From positions 375,809 to 439,808 of the forward strand of contig JAIUJO010000160.1 of NCBI GenBank assembly GCA_023846275.1: 64,000 nt of DNA, given 5' to 3'. The stretch comes from Vanilla planifolia (Eukaryota; Streptophyta; Magnoliopsida; Asparagales; Orchidaceae). The notes below the pieces were generated by a model that made no database searches, was not told the DNA's origin, and was given only the letters and a program-made list of their open reading frames with translations. The translations under genes and the position numbers were made by a program. Shown here piece after piece: positions 15,541-28,215 of the stretch (position 1 is the first letter of the stretch; each line of letters opens with the position of its first letter).

Positions 15541-16091
15541 CCCCCCTGCTTTATGCGGATGATGTCCTCTTTGCAGATGCTATGCGTAGGGCCGCGAGTG
15601 CGGTATGCAAAGTCATGAAGAATTTCAGCAATGCAACGGGCCTACAAGTGAACCTCTTTAAGTCCAGTGTTTTTCTCAGTAGGAGGAGTAGCAGAAAGAA
15701 GACTAAGCTAGTGGCGGAGAAGCTCAGCATGGCGTGTGGGTCTACTCTTATGTACCTAGGGGTGCTGATTGTGGCTAGGTGGCTCAAGAGAAAGGATTTT
15801 GTCCTCCTAATTCAGAAGCTGGAGGCCTACATTGCTTGTTGGCGAATTCACCCTTTGTTGCTCGTTGGCAGAGTGACCCTGGCCTCCTTGGTCCTAAACA
15901 CCATCCCGAGCTATATACTTAGCCATTGTGACATGCCCATGAGTGTTGTTGATCAGATTGAAAGGAGAATTCAGAGGTTCCTGTGGTGTGGGGTGAGCAA
16001 CACGCAGTTGATGCATTATGCGTCCTGGCATAAAATCATTCTACCGAAGGACATCGGAGGCCTTGGGCTTCGGGATCTCTGTACTTGGTAG
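15537..16091 (+). pseudogene. LINE ORF2 remnant: end of reverse transcriptase
   Basis: An open stretch of 184 codons begins with LLYADDVLFA, the polymerase active-site box (YADD at residues 6-9). It goes on through GLQVNLFKSS (residues 36-45), the YLGV box (residues 73-76), and GRVTLASLVLNTIPSYIL (residues 110-127), all standard for the palm and thumb of plant L1-type reverse transcriptases. It ends with GGLGLRDL just before a TAG at 16,089. The enzyme copies LINE RNA into DNA at a nicked chromosomal site; only its last third is here. The first ATG lies at the array junction and is probably chance, not a real start. Beyond the stop the same frame continues with VDIMRRMY and related connector sequence, so the TAG is a later lesion. 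Confidence 0.93.
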
Positions 16092-17186
16092 TGCGTCCTA
16101 CTTATGAAGCAATGCAGGTGCTTATTGAGCCACGAGGATAGCCCCTAGGTGGACATCATGAGGCGGATGTATAGCATGATGCATACCGCCTTGAGGATTC
16201 CTTGGAATGCTTCCCATGCATGCAAGCTGGTTCTGGAGGCAATGCTAACCGCGATAGTGAATTTTTTATGGAGAATTGGTGATGGGAAGATGGCGAGGTT
16301 CGAGGAAGATAATTGGCTAGGCTTCCTTCGTATTTGCAGTTGTCCTACGTTCATTAATATGGAGACGGCGTGGCCGGCAAGCGTGGCAGATTGCCTCACC
16401 GAGGATGGGGACTAGGACGTTGCCAGGATTCGCGAGTGGGTGGGTCCACATTTGCTTGACAAGGTGCTGCATTTGCTCAGGACCCATTCTGCAGCACAGG
16501 ATATTCTGGTTTAGGTGCATACTACGACAGAGGGGGTTCACAATGGCAGGATTTAGCAAGACTTAAAGTGCAGTGTCGACAACGTCCTCAAGTGGAAGAA
16601 TAGTCAGGCCTTGGGCCAGATGAGGGGCCTCTGGAAGACGAGGACGCTACCGAGGGTAAGTATGTTCCTGTGGCGCATGGCTAGGGACCACCTCCCTACG
16701 GCGGCCTGGCTTGCTCGGAGAGGAATGGCTGAAAATAGCAGGTGCACTTGGGGCTGCGCGGCGGAGGAGTCCACGCAGCATGTGTTTTGGGACTGCCCAC
16801 AGGCCCAGGTATTCTGGAGGGATATGCATGCACGCGAGGCTGTTTCCGTTTTGCAGTTGTCTTGGGGTGCGCACGCCGGATTGACTTTTCTTGACGTGCT
16901 CATGGAGCTCGTTTTCGCGTCGACGACGAGGCGCAGGGTTGGCGCAGGCCATGCCGCTATATTGGCAACTACTATGTATTACATTTGGGAGAGACGGAAT
17001 ACAAAGTGGCACAATGCTCACATTGGCAACCCCAGTACTATGATGCACAACATGGGGATGGAGATCAAAGCAGTAGAGAAGCAATGTAGCCTTTACACAT
17101 CCATGTACAGCGGGAATCCATGCAGTTCTTCGAAAGTGCCGGTAACCCATACTTGGGTTCCCCCCCTCCTGGATGGATCAAAGTGA
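16092..17186 (+). pseudogene. LINE ORF2 remnant: connector and zinc-finger (zf-RVT) region
   Basis: The frame of the reverse transcriptase continues here, with TAG stops at 16,146, 16,413, 16,512 and 16,554. From 16,611 it is open for 191 codons. The zf-RVT signature is clear: RVSMFLWRMARDHLPT (from residue 15), RGMAENSRCTWGC with its cysteines, then STQHVFWDCPQAQVFW. This domain is thought to help the LINE protein bind nucleic acid. The frame ends at TGA 17,184; before that, near 17,100, the natural continuation moves to another frame, in which RNase H begins. The first codon of the open part is TTG in the middle of the ORF2 frame, not a start. A 167-residue open frame on the opposite strand is a shadow. 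Confidence 0.9.
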
Positions 17187-17608
17187 ACTGTGACGCTGCT
17201 TTTGGTGAGGACTCCGCTCGCCTTGGGCTAGTGGTGAGGGACTTCTCAGAATGGACTATATGGGTGCTGGGCAAGAGGGTTGTCTGGCAGGCCTGCGAGG
17301 CCATGGAGGTTCAGGCGATGCTGGAGGCTCTCAAGTTGTTGAAGGATTCCCTGGTCCAGTACCGCACTGTGGAGATTCAGACGGATTCGATGTTGGCATT
17401 GTTGGAGGTCAGGAAGATTATTTCCAACCAGCCTAAGGTTGGCCCTCTAGCTGAGGTCATCGCACATGCTAGATGCCTGGATGCCCTCCGTCTTACCCAC
17501 ATTTACTGGGAGGGGCATGTGCCTGCTGAATAAGTGGTACGTGGTGCGTGTTGCCATGAGTTTGCTAGGAATGGGGGGTGCCCCTGCCTAATCCACTCGT
17601 TAAATTGA
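17120..17608 (+). pseudogene. LINE ORF2 remnant: RNase H domain
   Basis: After a frame change the reading frame gives GWIKVNCDAAFGEDSARLG, the first strand of the plant LINE RNase H (RVT_3 type) with its first catalytic Asp kept. It is followed by AMEVQAMLEALKLLKDS (catalytic Glu region) and VEIQTDSMLALLEV (second Asp region). RNase H removes the RNA strand of the RNA-DNA hybrid formed during LINE copying. A TAA at 17,531 interrupts the frame, but it continues recognisably (HEFARNGG) to a TGA at 17,606, which is probably the original end of ORF2. Compared with the older LINE copies after 28 kb, whose first Asp is replaced, this domain is well preserved. Confidence 0.9.
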
Positions 17609-17696
17609 TGTTGCTAGATTTTCTTTTTGATCCTCCATAAGGACTTCATTTTGTATCCTTTTGTAAGGCTTATGCCACTTTTGAATAAAAAAAAAA
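17609..17696 (+). other. LINE 3' UTR, AATAAA signal and poly(A) tail
   Basis: A short non-coding tail of about 75 bp follows the ORF2 stop, with TTTTGTATCC and TTTTGTAAGG words, then AATAAA at 17,684-17,689 running into ten A residues (17,687-17,696). This fixes the 3' end and the plus orientation of the element. AT-rich satellite sequence in minus orientation begins at once after the A run. Confidence 0.85.
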
Positions 17697-20600
17697 GAAT
17701 TATAGTAAAATATTTTTGCAATATTAGGTAAACGTATTACAATGGTAGAGTGAAATAAATTAAAGAATTATAATATAATAATTAAAATGATGTAAAGAAG
17801 AAAATATAAAAGATTGAAAACTACATGGTAATATAATAAAAATAGAGTGAAAATTTAAAATGATTAGATAAATTTACAAAAAGTTTAATTCTAAAATATT
17901 AATGACATTAAGTGTAATATTTTCAATCATCAAATTAATTATGAATTAAAATTTCTTATGAAGTGTGAAAAAGCACAACAAATAAAATATTTTAGATCAA
18001 AAATAAATATTAAATTGAATAAAGCACATCTAAATGAATCTAATGATATTTATTCTATCTTGATCAGACATTTTTAGATTAACTATGAATTATAAAAAAT
18101 AATTAAACAATAAATTATAAATTATTATTTTATAACAAGTAAATTTATAATAAATTTGAAATGAAATAAGTTGATGCAATATAATATATCCAAATGAAAG
18201 CATTGTAAGTGTCACATGATCAAAGGATTAGAGATTTGCAATGCAAAATAAAAATTAAAAATTTGAGCAAATGAGATATTTTCTTAGAAAGTTGTATTCT
18301 ACGATATTAAAGATATTGAGCATAAAAACCTTTTTGCTAAAGTGCTATAAATAAAATGTATCATAAACAATGAAAAAAACTAACAAAAAATTCTTCAAAC
18401 TATAAAAATGATATTTTTAATTAGACATAGCTTATCAAGGTGGCACAATGACATTATTTTCATCTCATTTAAATAATATTTTGAATAATTATAAATTATG
18501 AAGGAAATAAACAAAAATAATAAAAAATTATTACTTAAAAAAAAACAAAATATATATTAAAACTAAAATGAAATAAGTTGATGTCAAGTAATATAACATA
18601 TTCAAAAAAATGTAATGGTTCAACCAAAACAAATATAGAATTATATAGTGATATAACAAAATAAAAGTAAAAAAGTTGAACAAATGAGATGAATTCTATA
18701 AGGAAGTTGCATTCAAAGATACTAACGAGATCTAGTGTAAAATCCTCGATTATCAAATAGAGGACAAATCAAAATATGGCATACGGTTTGTAGAAACCTT
18801 AGGAATTTCAATATTTAAAATTATAAAAATGAATAGGTAAGTAGGTAGCTCCCATCTAGATGAATATCAAAACTTTTATTTCATGTCTGTCAAACCATAT
18901 TTTTAATAACTAAAAAAACTTAAAAATATCAAATTATTATTTTATATGAGGTAAATTTATATTAAAGCTAAAATTAGATAAATTGAAGTAACATTATATA
19001 ACGAAGTCGAAGTTATGTAAGGGTTACCTAAGAAAACAATCAATATTTCAATGTGATATAACAAAATCAAATGAAAAATTTTAAGAAATGAGATTAATTT
19101 AATAAGAAAGCAACACTCCAAGATACTAAGAAGATTAATTATAACATCCTCAATAATGAAATAAGTTGTGAATCAAAATATTCAAAATATCTTGATAAAT
19201 ATACAAAACTCTTAGAAAACTAATTTTAAAAAAATTTTAAAAAATAATTAAAAAATATTTAATTTCATAGATAAAGTTAAGACAAATTTAACAATGATTG
19301 TTTCATCTCATACAATCCATATTTAGAATTACAACAAAAAATTAAATTTTTTATCACAAATAAAAATAAATTAACAATATAGTTGAAGAGAGATAAATTA
19401 AAGCAAGTAATATGTCCCTAACCAAATGTTATAAAGTTCACACTATAGGAGAAATAGAATCATTGTAATAAAACCAATTCTAAGCAAAAACTTTGAAGAA
19501 TTTAGGGAAATTGCATCGAAAAGTTGAATTCCATGATCCTTAGGACATGTAGTGTACCATCCACGACCATCAAATTTGGTATGAATCAAAATATCTCCTT
19601 TAACATACTAAACTATAAAACAAATTATTTAAAAATACTCAAAAGATTATTTAATTGGTTTGAAATCGTTAAGACAAGTCTAACAAAATTTGTTTCATCT
19701 AGATTGAATGTTGTTTAGAATTAATATGAGTTACAAAAGTGAATAAGAATAAATATAGTAAATTATTTTTGACATTAATCAAATAAATAAAGAGATGAAA
19801 TGAGATAAGTCAAAACAATATAATTGGACCTAATCAAAGTGATATAAAGCTAACATGAGATAAATTGAAGTAATGTGATATAACTAAATCAAAGAAAATT
19901 TAAAGCTCAAGGATAAGGCTTTTAGAGCTACATAGTGATATAAGAAAATTAATGCAAAAAATAAAAAAATTATAAATCTACATTTGACATAAAACATGTT
20001 AAAAACATAAAAAATATTTAATAATATAAGAATGAAATGGTTTATGCATAAAGCTCACTGAGGTAACACCAATGTCATTCCATCATAATTAAGGCTTTTT
20101 TAGAATTATTATGAATCACCAAACAAAATAGAAATAATCAAAATTAAATTACTATTGTCATATGCACTAAGTATATATTAATGTTCAAAATTTATGAATT
20201 GAAGCAACATAATATACCAAATCAAGGACATGAAAAAGTCCAAAAGATGAGATTTTGAGTTCATAATAATTTAACATATTAAGGAAAACAAATTAAATGA
20301 ATGTGATAAATTTACATAGAAATTAAAGTCGCTAAATAGATCAATTGTTCCAATTTCAATCACTAAACTAGGTACATATTCTGTTTCCTCAAAAAGTATA
20401 TAAAAATCTTAAATAAATTACTTTAAAAATAAAATAATTAATATTTAATTACATAAAGCTCATGAAGATGAGTGTAACAATATTTTCTATCTAAATGGGT
20501 CTCAATTAGAATTATTACAAATTAATGAATTAAAAACATAAATAAAATTAACTTTTTATTTTAATATTAAGTATATTTATATGAAAGTTCAAGATAAATT

Positions 20601-23600
20601 AAAAAGTTATGATATAATAAAATTGAAGACATGTAACAGTCATCATAAAGGAGATTTTGAGTTACATAGCAACATAATCAAAAGAGAAACAATTAAGTAA
20701 GAAGATAAATTTTACTATAAAGTTGGATTATCAAATAATAAAATGGTCGAGTGTACAATCTTCACTCATCTAATATGGTATTAATTAAAATTCTTATAAA
20801 AAAGCCAAGGCTAAAGAAATAATTTGTTTAAATTTACTAAATGAGTCTAGTAATAATTTATACTTCTTTATAAGGCTATTGGAAATACTACAAATTATAA
20901 AATTAAGTAACGATAAATAACTATAAAAGCGAATTGTTTATTAAATGTTAAATGTGTGAAATAGAATTAATGTATAATTGATTTGAATTTACATAGTAAG
21001 ATAACAAAATTAAAAAACATAATTTGAATAATATAAGATAAACTACATTGAGTAGTTGCACTTTAACATATTAAGAAGATGTAGCATAACAACCTTGAAT
21101 ATCAAATCAATATCAAATAAAAATATCTCATTAAACATGAAAAAAATAATAGAGTCAAATATTTTAAATATTAGAAAAGAATATTTAATTGAATTTAGGT
21201 TATTGAGAGTAGTCCATCTATATTTGTTTCATCTCCATCAAGCTCTGTTTGGTTATTCTATGATTTAAGAAATTAAATGCACTTAAATAATAATTAACTT
21301 CTATTCTAATATTCAACAAAAATATATCAAAGTGATGTGAAGCTCACATGATAAGGGAATTGATGTTTCATATTAATACAACTATATCAAATAAAAATTT
21401 TTAAAAAATGTTAAAAAAATTACATGAAAAAAAAAGTTTTAAGATATTATGGAGATCAAATGTAACAACCTTGACCCTTAAATCAAGTATGGATCAAAAG
21501 ATTTTGTAAAGCATGCTAAAATGCTAGAAAGAAAATATATTGAAAATAATAAAATTATTAATTAGAAGCATGGATATAATTAAGCCAAGTCTAAAGATGT
21601 TTGCATCATCTTAATCATAACATATTCAGATTAATTGAGAATTACAAAAAAAATAAATAAAATAATAATTAATTTTTATTTTAATATTATGTAAATATAT
21701 ATTAAAACAAAAATGAGAAAAATTGAACCATTAGAATATGACCAAATCGGACACATATAAATGTCACACAATAGAGATTTAGTGTTACATAGTAATGAAA
21801 ACAAATCAAAGGGTACAAACTAAATAGATAAAGTACATAGGAAGGTTGCATCCCAAGGCATTTCGGAGCTCACATATAACAACTTTGATCATCAAATCAG
21901 ATACAAGTGAAAATATTTCATAAGGCTTGCCAACACTAAAAAAATAAAATAATTAGAAATATTAAGATAAATTTCTAATTTGATAGAGCTATTATGTATG
22001 GCCAATGATTTTTATTTAATCTCTTTTAGATGTCATTGGGAATTACTATTAGTATCCAAAATAAGAGAGCATAAATAACAACAAATTATAGTTTTAGTAT
22101 TAACTAAAATTTTGTTGAAGTTGAAATATGATAAATTTAATCAATGTGACATATTGAAATCAAGGCATTATAAAGTTCACATGATAAGAGAATTTGAGTT
22201 TAATAATAATATAACAACATCAAAATAAATAAATTAAAGAAATGAGCTAAACTGTATGAGATAGTTGTATTCCATAATACTAAGAGAGCAAGTGCAATAT
22301 CCTACATCATCAAATAGGGTAAGAGTAAAAATATCTTACAAAACATGGAATAGTCCTTGAAAATAGAATATTAAAAAATAATAATAATCAAAATTCAACA
22401 AGATAGAGTTCATCAAAAAGTGTCTAATGACAATGTTTTAATCTCGATGAGGCCTTCAATGGATTTATATGACAATGTTTTAGATAGGAGGAGAATTAAG
22501 TTTCATAGTCACACAACCAAATCAAAGAAAAAATTTTATGAAAAGAGATAACTTGGATCGGAATGTTGCATCCCAAAATACTAAGGAGGTCAGGTTCAAT
22601 ATCGTTGATTAAATTTACAAATGGAAATGCCTAGTAATTCATAGGGAAAACCCTATTTAAAAAAGTTTAAAAAAATTTAAAAATAAGAAATAAATTTTAT
22701 AATCTTTGTCAAGACATGTGTAACAATACTTATATTGCCACGATTGGACCTAGTTTGGCAATAATTTTCATTACAAAATTATATTAAACTAAATTATAGT
22801 AAGCTTTATTTTAACAATAAGTAAACATATTATTATGCTAAAATCGGATAAACTTAAGCAATATAAAATCAACAAATAATACCAAAAAAGTTGCAGAGTT
22901 TTAAAATTACAAAGTAATACAATGAAATAAAAACTAAAAAGTTGAAAAAAATTTAATAAATAACACAAAAACTTTAATTCAAGATAACAAGTACATGAAG
23001 TCTAATGTTCTTAATCATTAAATCAAGATGAGCCAAACGCTCTCATAAAGCATGTAAAACCTTAGAAAATAAAAAAAATAAATTTTAAAAAAGATTATTA
23101 CATCAAAAGGATCTAATTGAGATCAGGTCAATGATTTTTTTCCATCTTGATAATACCTCATTTTTCATTACTATGACATAAAAATACAATAAAAAAATAA
23201 AAAACATAAATTATTATTTTTAATTAGGAAAATTTATATTATGGTTAAAATGAGATAAATTGAACCAATGTAATTAAATGAAATCAAATTTTTGTAAAGG
23301 TCACATAATAGTTAAATTAAGGTTTAAAATAATTTGGAAAATAAAAAAATGAAAAATTAAACAAATGTAGTTAATTTTATAAAAAATAAGTAGAATTTCA
23401 AGATTCAAAAAGGTTCTGGCATGACATTCTCATTCATAAAATCATGTACATATCAAAATATGACAAAAAATGCAAACAAAATTGCAAAAAGTTTTAAAAT
23501 TATAATAATAAAAATTTATTGAGATAGAATGAATAGATGCATATCCAATGAAGTTTATTATCTCAATAATTTCTCATTTGAAATTACTACAATTCACAAT

Positions 23601-26412
23601 AGTATATAAGCATACATGGTTATTAATTATCATTTTGATATTTAGTAAACATATGATAAAATTGTACTGAGATACATTAGAGCAATGTAGCATAAAAAAT
23701 AAAAATAATGTTGAGATCGCACTATAAGATATTTATTATTACATAGTAATACAAAGAAAACAAAAGTCAAAAATATTAAAAATAATTAAAAGTTTATGAG
23801 GACTTTAATTCCAAGATATGAAAGAAATCTAGTGTATTATTCTTTATCATTAAATTAGGTATAATTCAAAATGACAAAGCTTTTGTATCTTTAAAAAAAT
23901 ATTGGAAAACTTTAGAAAAAAAATAAATATTCTTGTAAACCTCATTTAGACGGGCCCAACAATGATTATTTTATCTCTGCTATTCCTCATTTAAATTGAC
24001 TATGAATTACCAATATAATTTGACATAAATAATGATAATTCATTATTTTAATATTAAATAAAAATGATAATATCTCTAAGATAATAAATATTGAGGTAAT
24101 GTAATATAAGCAAGCCAAAGGAATATAAAAATCAAATAATAAGGAAATTAGACCTTCATTGCATTACAAACAAATAAGTCCAAAACAATTTAAGAAATGA
24201 GATAAATTAATTGGAAAAATTTAATTTTAATGTAGTAGAAGATAGAGTGTAACATCCTTTTTATCAAAATAGGTTCAAGTTGAAATGTCTCACAAAGCTT
24301 ATGAAAAAGAAATAAATAAAAAGATGAAATATTTTAAAATAAATTTTTAATTTGGTAGACCTCGTCAAGCTAACTCTAATGAGATTTTTTCTTCTCTATC
24401 AAAACTTGTTTGACACTTTTGTGAATTACCAATGTAATAAAAAAAATTAATAAATTAATTATTTATTTAAAAAATAAATCTACATTAAAGATGGAACGAG
24501 ATAATTTTAAAAGATATAATATAACAAAATCAAAGATATATAATTGTCAACTAGGTTAGGATATAGAATCACAAAATAAAAAAAAAATAAATCAAAGGAA
24601 AAAAATTAAAGAAATTAGTTCAGTTATATGGTGTCGCATTGCAAGATAATAAGGAGATCGAGCATAAAATGGTACTTTGCCAAATAGTGTATGAATTAAA
24701 ATATCTTATGAACTATGAAAAAGACCTAGGAATTTAACTATTTAAAATTACAAAAATAAATGGTTAATTAGATAGAGCACATGTAAAATCCAATAACGTT
24801 GGTTTCATCACTATTAGACATAGGTTTGAATTATATCGAGCTATCAAAGAAAATAATAACCAACAACAAAAACATGATATCTTAATATAAATTAAATATG
24901 TATTAAAGTACAAATGAGATAAATTGAATCAATGTAATATGACAAAATGAAAGCAATGTAATAATTATCACATGAGAAGAGAATTAGAGCTTCAATTAAA
25001 TATAACTAAAAAAAAATACAATTTGAAAGAATAAGATAAATTCCATATTAAATCTATATTGCAAGGATTTAAGGTGTTCAAGTATAATATCATCAATCAT
25101 CAAATCAGGTATAAATTCAAACATCTGTAAGCTAAGCCTATAGAAAATAAAGAAAAAGAAAAAATAGAAAAATAAATATTTAATAAGATAGAGCTAAACT
25201 AAACCTATTTTAATGAAATTTTTTTCATTTCAATCAAATGTCATTTGGAATTATGGTTAATTAAAAAATTAAAATAGCCTAAAAATTAATAAATTATTTT
25301 TTAATAATAGCAAAATAAATATTAAAAATGAAATAAGATATACTGAAAAAAATGTAATATAAAAAATCAAAGACCTTTGCAGGTCAAACGAGAGGAAATT
25401 TAGAGTTACATACAATATAAACAAATCAAACCAAAAACTTTAATGAAATGACATAAATTTTTTTGAAAAGTTATATTCCAAGACACTATGGAGGTTGAGT
25501 ATAATATTCTTGAATATCAAATAAGTTATGAATTAAAATGTCTTAAGTTGTAGAAATGGATAAGAAAAAAAATTTAAAATATAAAAATAAAAATTTAATT
25601 ACATTAAGCTTATCGAGGAGAGAGCAACATCATTTTTTCTTTGAAACATAACTCATTTGTAATTGTTATGAATCACAAAAGTAAGCATAAATAAAAATAT
25701 TTTTTTTTTGAGAAGTTAAGTAGACATGTATTAAAGTTCAAACTAGACAAATTAAAGCAACGTAATATAACAAATCAATGATGTTTAAAGGTGAAATAAG
25801 AAAAGATTTCGAGTTACATTGTAATATGACATATTAAAGGAAAAATATGAATTAATAAGATAAATTTTCAATAATTAAAGCAAGAATGAATTAAACGTTT
25901 TTGCGAATCATGCAAAAGCCAAAAAAGCTAAAATATTTAAATTGTTTAATTATGTAGCTCATTAAGATGAGTCAAATTACATTTTTTTCATTTCGATTGG
26001 ACCTCTTTTGAAATGATAGAAAGTTATTGAATAAAAATATAAACAAAAATAAATTTTCATTTTATTATTAAGTAATTTATTTAAAATCTAAAATGAGATA
26101 AATTGAAGCAAGGTAACATAATGTATTCAATGACATGTAACGGAGACATGACAAGAGATTTAGGATTATATAGTAGTATAAATCAGAACAAAGATAACAA
26201 AATTAATTAATAAGATATATTTTATTTTAAATTTTTATTCCAATTATATTATGAAGATTGAAGGAAAAATCTTCAATTTCCTAATCTGGTGTCATTCGAA
26301 ATGTCTCATAAAGCATAACAAAACAAAAGAAAAACATTTTTTGAAAACTTAGAAAGGTCTTTTTAATTGAATAGGCATCTTCCATATGAGTCTACTGACA
26401 TTGATTTTGTAA

Positions 26413-26587
26413 ATAAGAATAATTTGTTATTTTAATATAAAAATGTATAAAAGTTTTGATGAGATAAATTGAAATAATCTTGTTTTTCAGTTACCACAAA
26501 TTACTAAATTAAATAATTTAGATAAGAATAATTTGTTATTTTAATATAAAAATGTATCAAAGTTTTGATGAGATAAATTGAAAAAAT
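26413..26587. repeat. Fresh 109-bp tandem duplication inside the right array
   Basis: About 66 bp starting at 26,413 (ATAAGAATAATTTGTTATTT and onward) recur at 26,522 with one clear mismatch (TATAAAAG against TATCAAAG). The offset is 109 bp, about a quarter of the array unit. Neighbouring units are far more diverged, so this duplication is much younger than the array. Confidence 0.85.
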
Positions 26588-27363
26588 ATAACATAACGAA
26601 ATTAAAACACATGTAATCATCCAAAGAGAAGCACATAGTAATATAACTAAATTAAAGGAAATAATTTGAAGAAATTAAGATATATTATGCAACAAAATTA
26701 CATTCTAAGGTACTAAATATATGTAGCATAACATCCTTGATTCATAACCAAGAGTAAATCAAAGTATCTTGTAAGAAATTCCAAAATAATATAAAATAAA
26801 ATATATTAAAATGTAAAAAGGAATAATTATTTTGATGGAGCATATTAAGTTGAGTTCGATGATATTTGTTTCATCTTGATCAATCATGGTTTAGATATGA
26901 TGAATTACAAAGTTAAATACACATAAATAATAAAAAATTATGATTCTAATGTTAAGTGAACATATATTAAAGCAAAAATAAGATAACTTAATGTAATTTA
27001 ATTTAATTAAATTAAAGTGATATAAAGGCCACATGATAGGGGAATTTGTGTTTCATAAAAAGATAACCAAATCATGATAAAAGTTTTGAAGAAAAGAGAT
27101 AAATTGCATTCAAAGATACTAATGAAATGAAATGCGCATTATCGTTTATCAAATCATGTTTGAATAAAAAAACATATAATAAGTGCAAAAATTTTAGAAA
27201 TTAAAATATTTAAAAATAATAAAATTAATATTTTTTATGGAGGTTATGAATGTGAGTTTAATATTGTTTGTTTTGTCTCATTTGCATGTTGTTCAGAATC
27301 ATTGTGAATTACTAAATAAATAAGAATAAGCAAAAATACATTACTATTTTAATATTAAGTAAA

Positions 27364-27383
27364 TATATATATATATATATATA
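27364..27383. repeat. (AT)n microsatellite
   Basis: An alternating AT run of about 20 bp lies in the A-rich array at the position where other units show ATATATATTAAAG, so it grew from the unit's own AT-rich stretch. Confidence 0.8.
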
Positions 27384-28215
27384 ATATTATTTTAGTGGAG
27401 ATTTTGAGTTACATAGTAAACTATCCAAAACAAAACATCAAAGTTAAACAAATGAGATTAATTGTACAAGAAATTTTAATTCCTAGATACTTAGGACTTT
27501 GTACCAAACATCATTTATTGTGAAAAAACTAAAACTAAAAATATCTAACACAACAATCAAAAACAATAAAAAATTTAATATTTGAAAAATTATAATAAAT
27601 CTTTAATTGGATAGAGCACATCGAGTCATGTCCCATGATATTTGTTTCCTCCTTATTATACCTCATTTGGAATTAGTTTGAACTACTAAAATAAACAAGC
27701 ATAAATAATAATACATTATAATTTTATTGTTAAGTAAATGAATATTAATGTTAAAATTAAATCAATAGATTCAACATAACATACTGAAATCAAGGCATGG
27801 TAAAGGTCACATGATAAGAGAATATGATTTTAAAAAAGTTATAACCAAATCCATATAAAAATATTAAAGAAATTAAATACATTATTTGAGATAATTACAT
27901 TCCAAGATACTAGAAGATTGAGCGCAACATCCCCTATAACCAAATTATGTTGGAAAAAAAAAAGAAATGCAAAACAACAAAAAATTCTTAAAAATAAAAA
28001 AATTACAAACATAAAAAATAAATATCTAAAAGAATATTACTTAAAAACTCTAAATATAATTAATTTAAAGTTAACCTATATTAAGGGTAAATTGAGATGA
28101 ATTAAAGAAATGAAATATAACTAAGTCAAAGAGATGTAAAGGTCAAATGTAAGGAGAGCTAGAGTTTTATTGTCTCATAACACAATCAAAGAAAACCATT
28201 TGGAAAATAAGTTAA

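Larger units (their letters stand above)
15537..17696 (+). mobile_element. 5'-truncated plant L1-like LINE with RNase H and poly(A) tail
   Basis: A GC-rich island of about 2.2 kb sits in very AT-rich DNA. In order it carries the C-terminal part of a non-LTR reverse transcriptase starting at the YADD catalytic box, the connector and zinc-finger region typical of plant LINE ORF2, an RNase H domain, a short 3' UTR with AATAAA, and a run of A. Everything upstream of YADD (ORF1, endonuclease, most of the polymerase) is missing, the usual result of incomplete reverse transcription. Five in-frame stops lie before the zinc-finger part, and the frame changes near 17,100, so it is dead. It stands exactly where the flanking satellite changes orientation. 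I found no clear target-site duplication. It differs in base composition and sequence from the older LINEs after 28 kb. Confidence 0.93.
17697..28215 (-). repeat. Right AT-rich tandem array, same ~400-bp unit, minus orientation
   Basis: This is the reverse complement of the unit seen before 15,540. On the plus strand its words read AGAGCTCATCGAGATGAGTC, TTTGTTTCATCTTGATCA, GGAATTACTATGAATTAC, GATAAATTGAAGCAATGTAA, AAAGGTCACATGAGAGGAGA, GAGATAAATTGTATAGGAAA and ATACTAAGGAGATTGAGTGT. The first word recurs near 18,020, 18,430, 18,830, 19,270, 19,660, 20,050, 20,460, 20,860, 21,200, 21,590, 21,990, 22,400, 22,710, 23,110, 23,540, 23,945, 24,365, 24,775, 25,200, 25,620, 25,975, 26,390, 26,850, 27,250 and 27,625, a mean spacing of 400 bp. 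Units are more regular than in the left array. The plus strand is A-rich. The array stops inside a unit at about 28,215, where LINE sequence begins. No genes are seen in it. Confidence 0.85.

Noticed and set aside
16647-17150. 167-codon open frame on the minus strand within the LINE
   Set aside because: It lies opposite the clear zinc-finger and connector coding region on the plus strand and matches no family. It is a shadow of a GC-rich gene.
15510-17725. AATTAAAAT before and AATTATAGTAAAAT after the young LINE as a target-site duplication
   Set aside because: The match is imperfect and made of A and T in very AT-rich DNA, where such a match is expected by chance.
1-28215. CRISPR-like or regular spacer array
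   Set aside because: The whole unit is repeated and diverged; there are no short identical repeats with unique spacers, and the setting is a plant nuclear genome.
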